The notes under the pieces are model-generated. The model was given only the letters and a program-made list of their open reading frames with translations. It ran no database searches and was not told where the DNA came from. From assembly GCA_025351425.1 (NCBI GenBank), contig JANXVY010000027.1, positions 24,318 through 88,317 of the forward strand: DNA of 64,000 nt, in the 5' to 3' direction. Position numbers and translations under genes: made by a program. Below, one piece after another: positions 16,940 to 25,494 of this stretch (within the stretch, counting starts at the first letter, position 1; each line of letters begins with the position of its first letter). The DNA is from Hyphomicrobium sp. (lineage in GTDB: Bacteria; Pseudomonadota; Alphaproteobacteria; Rhizobiales; Hyphomicrobiaceae).

Positions 16940-17602
16940 ATGGTTCAGCACCGCTGTAACGGTTGGAGAGCACTCATGCAGGTGGGCGTGCTGTTGCTTG
17001 GCGTCAACATGGCGCTCGCGGCACCGCTCGCCGCCAAGCCCATTAAGATCGTCGCCTTTGGCGATAGTTTGACGGCAGGCTTCGGTGTCGCCCCGGCGGA
17101 TGCCTTTCCAGCCCAGCTCGAACGCACGTTGAAGGCGCGCGGGCACATGGTCGAACTGATCAATTCCGGCGTCTCGGGCGACACGGCCGCCGACGGGCTG
17201 GACCGGTTCGATTGGGCGATCCCAGACGACGCCCAGGCCGTGATCTTGGAACTGGGCGCCAACGACGGCCTGCGTGGCGTCGATCCCAAGCGCACCCGGG
17301 CAACGCTCGATGCGATTCTGACGCAACTTAAGGCGCGCAAGTTGCCCGTGCTGTTGACGGGCATGAAAGCGCTGCACAACTGGGGCGATGCCTACGCCGC
17401 CGAGTTCGACGCCATGTTTGCAGACTTAGCCAAGGCCCACGGCGCGCTGCTCTATCCGTTTTTTCTGGACGGCGTGGTGCTGGACCCCAAGCTGAACCAG
17501 CCGGACGGTCTCCACCCCAACGCCCAGGGCGTCGCGGTGATCGTTGACCGCATCGCGCCCCATGTGGAACAGCTGCTCGCGAAAGTCAGCGCCTTGCCAT
17601 AG
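16940..17602 (+). CDS. tesA: Arylesterase / acyl-CoA thioesterase I TesA
   Basis: This 220-residue SGNH hydrolase is exported to the periplasm. A hydrophobic segment (MQVGVLLLGVNMALA) forms the signal peptide. Block I GDSLTAG places the nucleophile at Ser43, the oxyanion Asn108 sits in GANDG, and Asp189/His192 in DGLHPN complete the catalytic set. The ATG at 16940 has GAGGA about 8 nt upstream. An inner Met13 is a possible alternative. The divergent pairing with YbbAP matches enterobacterial gene order. Downstream it runs into two small genes in a likely operon. Confidence 0.92.
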   Translation: MVQHRCNGWRALMQVGVLLLGVNMALAAPLAAKPIKIVAFGDSLTAGFGVAPADAFPAQLERTLKARGHMVELINSGVSGDTAADGLDRFDWAIPDDAQAVILELGANDGLRGVDPKRTRATLDAILTQLKARKLPVLLTGMKALHNWGDAYAAEFDAMFADLAKAHGALLYPFFLDGVVLDPKLNQPDGLHPNAQGVAVIVDRIAPHVEQLLAKVSALP

Positions 17603-17616
17603 GACCAACGAAAACC

Positions 17617-18012
17617 ATGGATTCACTCGTGCAATTCCGCTCGGCCGCGTTTCCCCGCCTCCCCGCTGAGGGCGACCCGGACGACGATCCCATCTTCGGC
17701 CAACTGCTCGCCGATGATCTCGCGGAGAAACTGCAGCGCTCCGGCGTCGCGACCGGCGAGATCGCCAGAGAGGACTGGGGGTTTCTCATCCCCATCGGGT
17801 CTCCGTTCAAGATGTGGATCGGCTGCAGTCATCAACAAGGTGACGAGCAGGACTTCATGTGTTTTTTTGGCCCTGAGAAGTTCCTCCGCCGTGCCAGCGA
17901 AGGCAAGAATGAGGCGGCGGCGGAGCTGGCGGGCCTGCGATCCGTCGTCGACGCGATCCTGCGGACAAATCCAGCGGTCGACGAAATCGCCTGGCAGCCA
18001 CAGCGGTCTTGA
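17617..18012 (+). CDS. Conserved-looking hypothetical protein
   Basis: This 131-residue acidic, soluble protein is not one I recognise. It has no signal peptide or membrane helix. Features are a DDDPIFGQLLADDLAEKL helix, a central EDWGFLIPIGSPFKMWIGCSHQ strand-rich part and a helical FGPEKFLRR...LRSVVDAIL region, which looks like a small alpha/beta domain. It starts 14 bp after tesA and ends 17 bp before thpR, and its codon use matches its neighbours, so it is probably a real member of that operon. Confidence 0.7.
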   Translation: MDSLVQFRSAAFPRLPAEGDPDDDPIFGQLLADDLAEKLQRSGVATGEIAREDWGFLIPIGSPFKMWIGCSHQQGDEQDFMCFFGPEKFLRRASEGKNEAAAELAGLRSVVDAILRTNPAVDEIAWQPQRS

Positions 18013-18029
18013 ACCAAACGAGTGAGCCC

Positions 18030-18602
18030 ATGCCCCGATTGTTTACCGGCATCGAACTCGCCGAGGATATCCGCGAACACCTCTCGGCGCTGGAGCTGCC
18101 GCTCCCCGGCGCGAGCTGGATTGACGAGGACGACCTGCACCTGACGCTGCGGTTCTTCGGCGATGTCTCCGACCAGCAAGCCCGCGACGTGATGGATCTT
18201 TTGGAAACGCTCGGCGCGGACGCGTTCAGCCTGGCGATCAAGGGCCTTGGCACGTTCGGCGCTGAGCCGCATACGCTTTATGCCGACGTGGTCTTAAACC
18301 CCGGGCTCGAGGCCTTGGCCCGCGGCCACGACCGGGTTGCGCGCGGCGTGGGCCTGCCGGCGGCCAAGCGCCCGTTCAAGGCACACATTACGCTCGCCCG
18401 CATGCACCACGCCGATCCGGTGAAGCTTGCGCGGTTCTTGAGCCTGAACGCAACGCTGGCCTTCGAGCCGGTCTTCATCCACCGGTTCGCGCTGTTTTCA
18501 TCAAAGCCCCGCACCGGCGGCGGCCCCTATGTGATCGAGGAACTCTATCCCCTCCGCGGCGGCCTGGGCATCGGTGAGGATGAAGACGGCAATCCGTGGT
18601 GA
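18030..18602 (+). CDS. thpR: RNA 2',3'-cyclic phosphodiesterase ThpR
   Basis: This 190-residue protein is a 2H phosphoesterase that opens 2',3'-cyclic phosphates at RNA ends. Its two HxT catalytic motifs are His37-Leu-Thr39 and His119-Ile-Thr121. The N-terminal PRLFTGIEL strand is characteristic. An upstream TTG at 18009 is possible, but the ATG at 18030 gives the family N-terminus. It probably ends the tesA operon and converges on the DUF2865 genes. Confidence 0.9.
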   Translation: MPRLFTGIELAEDIREHLSALELPLPGASWIDEDDLHLTLRFFGDVSDQQARDVMDLLETLGADAFSLAIKGLGTFGAEPHTLYADVVLNPGLEALARGHDRVARGVGLPAAKRPFKAHITLARMHHADPVKLARFLSLNATLAFEPVFIHRFALFSSKPRTGGGPYVIEELYPLRGGLGIGEDEDGNPW

Positions 18603-18609
18603 ACGAGCC

Positions 18610-19590
18610 TCAATCGCCGGGATAGCGAAATTTGGGCGCGCCAAACCAGGAAACGGCGGGCTTGGGCTGGGCGGCCGCCACGCGCACAGGACGTTCGGTG
18701 AGCCGCTTGGATCTGACCGCCCGCTCTGGCACGGCCGCAAATTCGCGTTTGCTGGCCCTACGCTGCGTAGGCTTGGCGTCCGGTTGTGGCGGCGCGATTT
18801 GGTCCGCCCCGCCGGGATCACGCGCAGCAGCAAGTGCCGCAGCCTCTGCCGGCCCGATCGACAGCGGGTCGATGCCGCCGGTGAGCTTTGCAATTTCGGG
18901 CTCGGCCTGTGAAGCCAAGGCGAGGGCAGGAGGCCCGGATGTTGCCGTGAGCACGAAGGCAGCGGCTTTGGCGTTCGCGCTCACGGCCTCCGCCACGCGG
19001 AGCGCTTTTTCCGCCTCCGCCAGCGCATAGCCCTCGTGCCGGGCCCGTTCTCCCTCGCTCCATGGCATCGGGCGGCACGCGCATCCGTTGACCAGCCCCT
19101 TGCGATAGGCGAACGCGGTGGCGCTGGCCCCGTAGCTGTTGCCGTCGAGATCCGTCATTTCTTCCGCGTCCGTCCCAGGCCCCGGCCGGTAGTACAGTTT
19201 AGCCTGCGCGCCGCAGCTGGCGGTGCAGATGTCGGCATCGGCTTTGAATGCGCGCCGCGTGACGGGATAGTGCACCGGCCAGTAGTAACCATCGCAGGTC
19301 CGCACGCACATGGTCTGGTATTTGGCCCCGGAATTGGCGCGGTCGTCGTCATCGCCGCTCCGCGCAGATGAGCGTCCTCGGCCTCTTGATCCATCGTCGT
19401 CGGCAAGGCCGGTAGCGCCCGGCGTTCCAAGGCGCTGAATCGGCTGCCCCGCCGGCGGATGCGGCGAGCCAAGCCCGAACAGGCTCTCGAAAAACGACTG
19501 CGCCGACGCTTCGCCCGCGCTAGCACCGACCGCAGCGACCGCCACAATCATCCACGCAGCAGAGGTCTGCCACCTACGCACAACTGACAT
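18610..19590 (-). CDS. DUF2865 secreted protein (downstream paralogue)
   Basis: The 326-residue protein begins with a signal peptide (WMIVAVAAVGASAGEASA). The DUF2865 core, about residues 90-185, has six cysteines in CVRTCDGYYWPV, CTASC and NGCACRPMPW, probably disulfide-bonded in the periplasm. A low-complexity Ala/Pro/Lys-rich tail follows. No function is known for DUF2865. The frame is open to 19824, but the ATG at 19590 gives a clean signal peptide. It lies 121 bp downstream of a second DUF2865 gene on the same strand, with the same cysteine pattern but diverged sequence. Confidence 0.83.
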   Translation of the reverse strand: MSVVRRWQTSAAWMIVAVAAVGASAGEASAQSFFESLFGLGSPHPPAGQPIQRLGTPGATGLADDDGSRGRGRSSARSGDDDDRANSGAKYQTMCVRTCDGYYWPVHYPVTRRAFKADADICTASCGAQAKLYYRPGPGTDAEEMTDLDGNSYGASATAFAYRKGLVNGCACRPMPWSEGERARHEGYALAEAEKALRVAEAVSANAKAAAFVLTATSGPPALALASQAEPEIAKLTGGIDPLSIGPAEAAALAAARDPGGADQIAPPQPDAKPTQRRASKREFAAVPERAVRSKRLTERPVRVAAAQPKPAVSWFGAPKFRYPGD

Positions 19591-19711
19591 ACGCCAAACA
19601 CTCGCCACCACACCCGACGCGGCGAGCATAGGTGCGAAGGTGGAAAGATTGTTTGAACGGACGGCAGGCCTTGAGAAAAATGGCTGAGCGGGCGGACCGT
19701 CAACGCTGCTT

Positions 19712-20938
19712 TCAGTTGTGATCCCAGACCGACAGGCGCCAGTAATCGCTGGACCGGAACGAACGTTGCCCGCTGTGAGCGGCGTCCAGCTGCGCAACCA
19801 CCGTGCGCTGCGCCGAACGCACAACCACCGTCGAATGAGCGACCTTCACACCGTTGGCTCGGGCCTTTTTGCCAGAGGCGGCTTTGGCGGCCGGCGGAAC
19901 GGGTTTACCCGCCTCGGGAACGGCGCCCGCAATCCGCGCTTTGGTTTCAGAAAGCGCACCCCCGGACGCTTGGGCCGCGCCGGCCGGCATATCCGTTGCG
20001 GCTGGCGAAAGGCGGTCTGGTCCAAGCGCCGCGACCTGCTGTTGGGAACGGACGGAGTGAATCGTCGCGAGCTTGGCGGGCGCCGGTTGCACCACGGGCT
20101 TAGCGGCGGGCTTGGCGGCCTGAGGTTCGATGATCGCGGGCGTAACGGCCGCATACTGCAGGTGCCGGTCGCGCGCGGCCACATCCCAGGGCTGACCCTT
20201 GCAAGTGCACGCCGCGTCGTAAGATGTCCGGAACCTGAAGGCGTTCGGCAAGTCGGCGTAGGCGCTTCCGCGCACATCGACCATCTCTTCCGCTGCCCCC
20301 TCGGGTTTCACGACAAACAATCGCGCGGGCGAACTGCAGCCGGCCTGACAGCGCGCAGCGTCCGCCTTGAACCGGCTGCGCGTGGTCGAAAAGCTGATGG
20401 GAAAATACGCTCCGTCGCACAGCCGCACGCACACCGTGCGATAGGTATCGTCGCGGCCGGGAGTCCAAGGCTCGTAACTGGCCCACTCGTCGACATCAGC
20501 CGACGAGTCGCTGACAGGATCGTCTATGGCGGACGGCGCGGAGGACGTCGGCAAAGACTGTTGCATAGGCTGCGCGCGCGACATCAGCATCGGCTGAACG
20601 GGCGGCGCAGGCGTGCGGCCAGTGTGTGCGGGTTGGACCGGGCTGTGAGACCCGCCCGGATTGACCCCAGGAATGTCCGATAGGGCTCCAACGTTGGCGT
20701 TGGCGACCACGTCCTCTAGGTTCGGCCGAACCAAAGCAGCGGTAGGCGCAACGGGCGGCAACATCGCGACTTTTGATTTGGGCTCGGCCCGTCCGCCTTG
20801 AGCCGCCGCAGGCCCGACCATTTCGGAACTGAGCCGAAAAGCCCATCCAGCCATGCCGGCGAAAATTGCGCATATGAAGACCGACGCTACGACAATGCGC
20901 CGGCCCGACCGCCGTCGAGTTTCCTCAACTCCCAACAT
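19712..20938 (-). CDS. DUF2865 membrane-anchored protein (upstream paralogue)
   Basis: The 408-residue protein has an N-terminal membrane anchor (IVVASVFICAIFAGMAGWAF) after a basic cytoplasmic tip, then a Pro/Ala-rich linker. The DUF2865 core follows with six cysteines (CVRLCDGAYFPI, CQAGC, ACTCKGQPW), and last a Lys/Ala-rich tail. The core matches the adjacent paralogue in cysteine spacing and in the CVR-CDG and RFKADA / AFKADA motifs. It is probably envelope-located; its role is unknown. The ATG at 20938 is the natural start. Confidence 0.82.
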   Translation of the reverse strand: MLGVEETRRRSGRRIVVASVFICAIFAGMAGWAFRLSSEMVGPAAAQGGRAEPKSKVAMLPPVAPTAALVRPNLEDVVANANVGALSDIPGVNPGGSHSPVQPAHTGRTPAPPVQPMLMSRAQPMQQSLPTSSAPSAIDDPVSDSSADVDEWASYEPWTPGRDDTYRTVCVRLCDGAYFPISFSTTRSRFKADAARCQAGCSSPARLFVVKPEGAAEEMVDVRGSAYADLPNAFRFRTSYDAACTCKGQPWDVAARDRHLQYAAVTPAIIEPQAAKPAAKPVVQPAPAKLATIHSVRSQQQVAALGPDRLSPAATDMPAGAAQASGGALSETKARIAGAVPEAGKPVPPAAKAASGKKARANGVKVAHSTVVVRSAQRTVVAQLDAAHSGQRSFRSSDYWRLSVWDHN

Positions 20939-21107
20939 GACGCAACGCCTACCCTCTGACTCGCGGAACGCCGATCAAAACCCCGCTACCACCAACGAAG
21001 TTCCTAGGCCAATCACAACTAAGCGACGCGCGCACGGATCTTCCGTAAAGAGACAGCACGCGTCCCACATAAACTCCATTCGCGTCAAGTCCGGCGGGCG
21101 ACAACTT

Positions 21108-22085
21108 CTACCAGCCGGTTAACACCACTTTCCCGATCGCTTCCCGCCGTTCCAGCTGGCCGAAAGCGTCGGCAAACTGCGCCACCGCATGGGTCGCATG
21201 CACGTGGGGCTTTAGCCGCCCCTGAGCGACCGCCTCGAGAGCGAACGCCATGTCGGCCCGGTATTCAGCCGGATTGCGCCGCATTGCCTCACCCCAGAAC
21301 ACACCGATAGCGGCCGCGCCCTTGAGCAGGAACAGGTTGAATGGCACCTTCGGAATGTCACCGCTGGCGAACCCGACGACCAGATACCGGCCCTTCCAGG
21401 CCAGCGCGCGGAACGCCGGTTCAGCCATCGCGCCACCCACGCAGTCGTAGACCACATCGACGCCGTTACCCGCTGTTAGAGCACGTAAAACTTCCTTCAG
21501 GTCCCCTTTTTCGGACGAAACAGTTTCGTCGGCGCCATGCGCCCGGCAGACGGCAAGCTTTTCGGCATTCGACGCGACCGCGATCACCCGCGCGCCCAGC
21601 AGCTTGGCGATTTCGACCGCGGCAAGCCCCGCCCCGCCTGCGGCCCCGAGCACCGCAACGGTTTCGCCCGCGCGCAGGCCTCCCCGCTCCCGCAGGCCGT
21701 GCAGAGCCGTGCCGTAAGTAATGGGGACGCCGCTGGCGGCTTCGAAGCCGACCGCATCGGGCAGCGCAATCAGCCGCTCGGCCGGCACCGCGACACGGCT
21801 GCGCGCGCCGCCAAAGCCGAGATACGCCATGACCCGCTGCCCCGGCTGCCAGCCGGACACGCCTGGCCCCACGGCAGCGACCTCACCGGCGATTTCGCCG
21901 CATGGCGAGAACGGCAGCTCTGGCTTCGTCTGATAGTTTCCCCGGGTGATCAGCGTGTCGAAAAAGTTGAGCGCGGCCGCCCGAACATTGACGATCACGT
22001 CGCCAACACCCGCGACCGGATCGGGCAGCTCTTCGATGACGAGGCTTCCAGGGCCGTCAAGGCTCTTGCACAGCAGGGCTTTCAT
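21108..22085 (-). CDS. NADPH:quinone oxidoreductase, MDR family
   Basis: This 325-residue medium-chain dehydrogenase/reductase of the quinone oxidoreductase (zeta-crystallin) type lacks zinc-ligand cysteines. A GroES-like N-terminal domain (KALLCKSLDGPGSLVIEELPDP) is followed by a Rossmann domain with VLGAAGGAGLAAVEIAK near residue 145. The ATG at 22085 has a near-perfect AGGAGGTG 8 nt upstream, which settles the start against the longer frame. It is divergent from the SpoU gene. The expected role is NADPH-dependent one-electron quinone or enone reduction. Confidence 0.9.
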   Translation of the reverse strand: MKALLCKSLDGPGSLVIEELPDPVAGVGDVIVNVRAAALNFFDTLITRGNYQTKPELPFSPCGEIAGEVAAVGPGVSGWQPGQRVMAYLGFGGARSRVAVPAERLIALPDAVGFEAASGVPITYGTALHGLRERGGLRAGETVAVLGAAGGAGLAAVEIAKLLGARVIAVASNAEKLAVCRAHGADETVSSEKGDLKEVLRALTAGNGVDVVYDCVGGAMAEPAFRALAWKGRYLVVGFASGDIPKVPFNLFLLKGAAAIGVFWGEAMRRNPAEYRADMAFALEAVAQGRLKPHVHATHAVAQFADAFGQLERREAIGKVVLTGW

Positions 22086-22143
22086 GGGGGACACACCTCC
22101 TGAACATTCAACCGTCTTAAAGCCCCTTACCGAGACCAACGCC

Positions 22144-22707
22144 ATGCCGCAACCCAACTGGCCCCCGCTCCCGCGCGGCTATTTCGCCATCGGCGCCGAG
22201 CGCATGTCAAAATCGCTGAACCTGGGCAACCTGATGCGGTCCGCCCACGGCTTTGGCGCCCACTTCACGTTTACTGTCGGTGCGACCTATCAGGCGCTTG
22301 AGGCGCGTGCGGACACATCAAAAGGACAGTGGCACCTTCCGCACTACAACTGGGGCGCGCTCGACGAGATGGCCCTGCCCACGGGCTGCAAACTCGTCGG
22401 CGTCGAATTAATCGATGCGGCCATCGACTTGCCGAGCTTCCGCCACCCGCTGCGGGCCGCCTACGTGCTGGGCCCCGAGCGCGGCTCGCTGTCGGACGAA
22501 CTGTTGGCCAAATGCGACTATGTGGTCAAAATCCCCACGTCGTTTTGCGTAAATGTTGCGATGGCGGGCGCAATCGTGATGTACGACCGCGTAAAGTCGA
22601 TGGCGCGGTTTGCAGAACGTCCGCTATCGGAGGGCGGCCCGACGGCGGATGCGGTCCGGCTCGCCACCGCCCCCACCGGCCACCAGCAGACGACGGGACG
22701 CTCATGA
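22144..22707 (+). CDS. SpoU/TrmH family RNA methyltransferase
   Basis: The 187-residue protein has the SPOUT knot motifs: an N-terminal NLGNLMRSAHGFGAHFTFTVG, then AAYVLGPERGSLSDELLAKCD and VKIPTSFCVNVAMAGAIVMYD, which form the SAM-binding trefoil knot. Length and lack of an extra domain suggest a tRNA 2'-O-methyltransferase, but the target base cannot be read from the sequence. The open frame extends upstream to 21946; the ATG at 22144 is preferred. Its stop overlaps the next gene's start by four bases. Confidence 0.86.
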   Translation: MPQPNWPPLPRGYFAIGAERMSKSLNLGNLMRSAHGFGAHFTFTVGATYQALEARADTSKGQWHLPHYNWGALDEMALPTGCKLVGVELIDAAIDLPSFRHPLRAAYVLGPERGSLSDELLAKCDYVVKIPTSFCVNVAMAGAIVMYDRVKSMARFAERPLSEGGPTADAVRLATAPTGHQQTTGRS

Positions 22708-23246
22708 CAGTGCGAGATCGAGGAACGGGCACGGTGCAGCGGGCAAGTTTGGGGCTGGCACTGGCGTTGAGCCTCGCGCCGCCCGCAAGCGCCGCCGACG
22801 TCGTGAACAAGTTCAACGACTGGACGCTGTATTCCAACACCGACAAGATCAAAATCTGCTTCCTGGCGAGCCCAGTGTCTGCGACCGAACCGTCCGGCCT
22901 GACGCGCGACCCGGCGCTGTTCTATGTCTCCGCCTGGCCCACGGACGGCGTAAAGTCTGAAATCAGCGTGAAACTCGGCTTTCCCGCAAAAAAGGGGGCC
23001 GAACCCGTATTGACCGTGAGCGGCGCGAATGTTCCAGGCGGCAGCGCGGTATTCAAACTGTTTGTAAAAGACGACCGCGCCTACGTATCGGACGCGACCT
23101 CCGAATTGAAACTGCTCGACGGCATGAAGAAGGGCTCGAAATTGACGGTGCAGGCTACATCGGAGCGCGGCACCGCAGTGACGGATACCTATTCCCTCGC
23201 CGGCATCACCGCTGCTCTGCAGGCCTTGGCGGGCGGGTGCAAATAG
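22704..23246 (+). CDS. Invasion-associated locus B (IalB) family protein
   Basis: The 180-residue secreted protein has a signal peptide (LGLALALSLAPPASA) followed by the IalB-type domain: NKFNDWTLYSNTDKIKICFLAS, FYVSAWPTDGVKSEISVKLGFP and FKLFVKDDRAYVSD. These proteins are periplasmic and common in Hyphomicrobiales including non-pathogens, so invasion should not be inferred. The start ATG overlaps the stop of the methyltransferase, implying one mRNA for the two. Confidence 0.83.
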   Translation: MTVRDRGTGTVQRASLGLALALSLAPPASAADVVNKFNDWTLYSNTDKIKICFLASPVSATEPSGLTRDPALFYVSAWPTDGVKSEISVKLGFPAKKGAEPVLTVSGANVPGGSAVFKLFVKDDRAYVSDATSELKLLDGMKKGSKLTVQATSERGTAVTDTYSLAGITAALQALAGGCK

Positions 23247-23331
23247 GACAGACAGCCAGCGGATCGAACAGGACGCAACGCCCATTGTCGCCGGGCGTCG
23301 GCCGTGCTCAATCCGCTTTCGATGCAGCCCG

Positions 23332-23472
23332 TTATTCGCCGTCCGTAACGGCCATTGCGAGCTGTTCCATTTGCGTAGCATTGTGGTGGGCTGCGGTGTA
23401 GGCAACGTCGACCGCGGTAAGCCCGACGATGACGGTGAGAGCGAGCACGACTTTCCCGGCAAAGATAAACAT
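23332..23472 (-). CDS. 46-residue single-span membrane protein
   Basis: A short frame starts at ATG 23472 with AGGAG about 8 nt upstream and ends TAA. It encodes a basic-hydrophobic N-terminus (FIFAGKVVLALTVIVGLTAV) and a polar C-terminus (HHNATQMEQLAMAVTDGE), which is one membrane helix with a short soluble tail. I do not recognise a family. The clean ribosome site and the coding-like composition argue that it is expressed. It occupies most of the otherwise empty 23247-23620 gap. Confidence 0.6.
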   Translation of the reverse strand: MFIFAGKVVLALTVIVGLTAVDVAYTAAHHNATQMEQLAMAVTDGE

Positions 23473-23620
23473 GAAAATCTCCTGATAAATAAATAGTCAC
23501 CCAAAACGAAACTAGGTTAACAACCTTAATCCCACTCAACCCACGCTCATTTCGCGCAGGTCCGCGCCCGAGGCATGTGCCAATCGCATACCGATATCTC
23601 CAGGCTGCCGGGATGCGGCT

Positions 23621-24289
23621 TCAGCGCTTCCGCAACTGCACATAGAGCGCGCCTTCACCGCCGTGCTGGGCGCCCGCTTCGGTGAAGCTGACGACGATGG
23701 CGCGTAGGTCGGGCTCGGTGAGCCAGCGGGGCACGTTGCGGCGGATGACGCCGCGCGGCGACGAGCGCTCGAAATTCTCCACAGTGTCGGGCTCGCCGTC
23801 GTCCGAAAACCAGCCCGTCCGGCGCGGCGCGCCTTTGCCGGTGATGACTAGAACCCAGCGCTTGTTACTGGCTTGGCATGAATAGAGGAACCGCCGGAGC
23901 TGCCCGTGCGCCTCGTGCTCGCGCATGCCGTGCAAATCGATCCGCGCCTCGATGTCGATGGCGCCCGACCGCAGGCGCTTGGCGCTCTTGCGGTCGAAAT
24001 CGGCGAGATCAGGCGTGGCGCGGGCCTTCGCGGTCGAACCGGCGTCAGGACGCTCCGGCAGCCCCGGCAACGAGGTTGGCTTGGGCCTGTCAGGCTTGGC
24101 GCGGCGCTTAGGCGGGGCGACGCCGTCCATCTCCATCAGTTCCGCAAACAAGGCTTCGTCTGCCCCGTCAAGCACCCGGGGCTTGGGCTTGCGCAACGGC
24201 GCCATGGACCGCGCAGCATGGTTCCACAGCGCCTCCTCTTCGACCGTCAACCCAGCCTTTGGCTTTTTCCCGTGCTTGTGCCCGCTCAT
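23621..24289 (-). CDS. Smr domain DNA/RNA-nuclease-like protein
   Basis: The 222-residue protein has an unstructured basic N-terminus and a C-terminal Smr (MutS2-related) domain, residues about 115-222. The domain carries DLHGM at 118-122, VITGKG and the closing GGEGALYVQLRKR. Smr domains can nick nucleic acids. Standalone proteobacterial members are poorly characterised. It overlaps the mltA stop by four bases (GTGA/ATGA type), so it is translated from the mltA mRNA. Confidence 0.9.
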   Translation of the reverse strand: MSGHKHGKKPKAGLTVEEEALWNHAARSMAPLRKPKPRVLDGADEALFAELMEMDGVAPPKRRAKPDRPKPTSLPGLPERPDAGSTAKARATPDLADFDRKSAKRLRSGAIDIEARIDLHGMREHEAHGQLRRFLYSCQASNKRWVLVITGKGAPRRTGWFSDDGEPDTVENFERSSPRGVIRRNVPRWLTEPDLRAIVVSFTEAGAQHGGEGALYVQLRKR

Positions 24290-25341
24290 GGACCATCGTC
24301 CAGCGGTTGCAGCACATGAAAGGCGCCCGCGTGCTTGGTGATGCCGGCCAGCGCGAGCGCATCGCTGCCGGTGCCGAAATAGATGTCGCCGCGCTCAGGG
24401 CCCTTGATCGCTGAGCCGACGTCGTGCGCGACCATGAGGCGATGAAAACCACCGGGAGAGACATGCGTCATCGACGGCGCAGTGACGAAGATCGGCGACC
24501 CCAGGGCATGAAACGCCGTATCGACGGCAAGGCTGCGCCCAGTGACGAGCGGCGTGCCGAGCACCCCCACGGCGCTGTCGAAGCAAAGCTCGCGAAAAAA
24601 CACGAAACTCGCGTTGCGCTGCATGACGCGCCGCCCGCGCGCAGCGTCCGCGCGCAAATAATCGCCGAGCGCTTGCAGCGTGAGACCCTCGGCGGACAGC
24701 GCGCCCTCGTCGATGAGCGTGCGCCCGATGGACGTGTAGGGATGCCCGTTCTTGCCGTCGTAGGTGATGCGCATTAAGCGGCCGCTGGGGAGCTTGATCA
24801 CCCCCGACCCTTGCACATGAAGGAAGAAAGCCTCCACCGGGTCGGCAAGATAGCAAAGTTCGAGCCCCGATCCAGCCAGGGCGCCGTCTTCGAGTTGCGC
24901 CCGCGTTGCATACGGCGCCACCCCATCGGCGGTCCGCCGCATATGGGTATACGCCACGCGGGTAGCCCCGCGCTCGGCTTCCGGCACGACGTTTTCGAGG
25001 TCTGAGGGCCGCTTATAGATCGGCACGGAAAAGGCAGCCGATCGTGTGAGCGAGCCGTCGAGCACCGGCTCGTAATACCCGGTGAGCAATCCGGCCGGAC
25101 CGTCATGTTCGAGCCGCGCAGGCCGGAACTGCGCTTCAAAGAACGCCCGCGCCTGGGAGGCAGTGCTGATCCCGGACCGCTGCTCGATCGCGCGCGCACC
25201 AGCCCTGTGAAGCGCAGCTGGCCCCGTGACGGTCTCGGCCGACGCACAAAAGGCATGAAAGGCCGCCAGATGATCATCCAGCTCCCAGCCGGGCAGATCG
25301 GCAAACGATACAGGCGCTGAAATAACCGCAAGGAGCGTCAT
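24286..25341 (-). CDS. mltA: Membrane-bound lytic murein transglycosylase A
   Basis: The 351-residue enzyme cleaves peptidoglycan glycan strands with formation of anhydromuramic ends. The MltA domain shows GYYEPVLDGS, VQGSGVIKLPSGRLMRITYDGKNGHPYTSIG and the C-terminal 3D-like region DVGSAIKGPERGDIYFG with Asp307 and Asp319, one of which is the general acid. The start at 25341 gives a hydrophobic TLLAVISAPVSFA segment, a short signal-like start. In many relatives mltA follows a tim44-like gene directly; here a divergent S10 peptidase lies between. Confidence 0.92.
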   Translation of the reverse strand: MTLLAVISAPVSFADLPGWELDDHLAAFHAFCASAETVTGPAALHRAGARAIEQRSGISTASQARAFFEAQFRPARLEHDGPAGLLTGYYEPVLDGSLTRSAAFSVPIYKRPSDLENVVPEAERGATRVAYTHMRRTADGVAPYATRAQLEDGALAGSGLELCYLADPVEAFFLHVQGSGVIKLPSGRLMRITYDGKNGHPYTSIGRTLIDEGALSAEGLTLQALGDYLRADAARGRRVMQRNASFVFFRELCFDSAVGVLGTPLVTGRSLAVDTAFHALGSPIFVTAPSMTHVSPGGFHRLMVAHDVGSAIKGPERGDIYFGTGSDALALAGITKHAGAFHVLQPLDDGP

Positions 25342-25494
25342 CGGGAGTTGGGTCCTGTCCAGCAGCAAGCAAGCAAGCGCGTGTGTTGGCTATTGCAGCC
25401 CGATTTGTCCAGCTACAACAAGGCACACTTAGCGAACCCGTCCTGTCATACAAGCTCTGTATCTAGGACGCCGCACTGTCAGGAAACGAGAATC

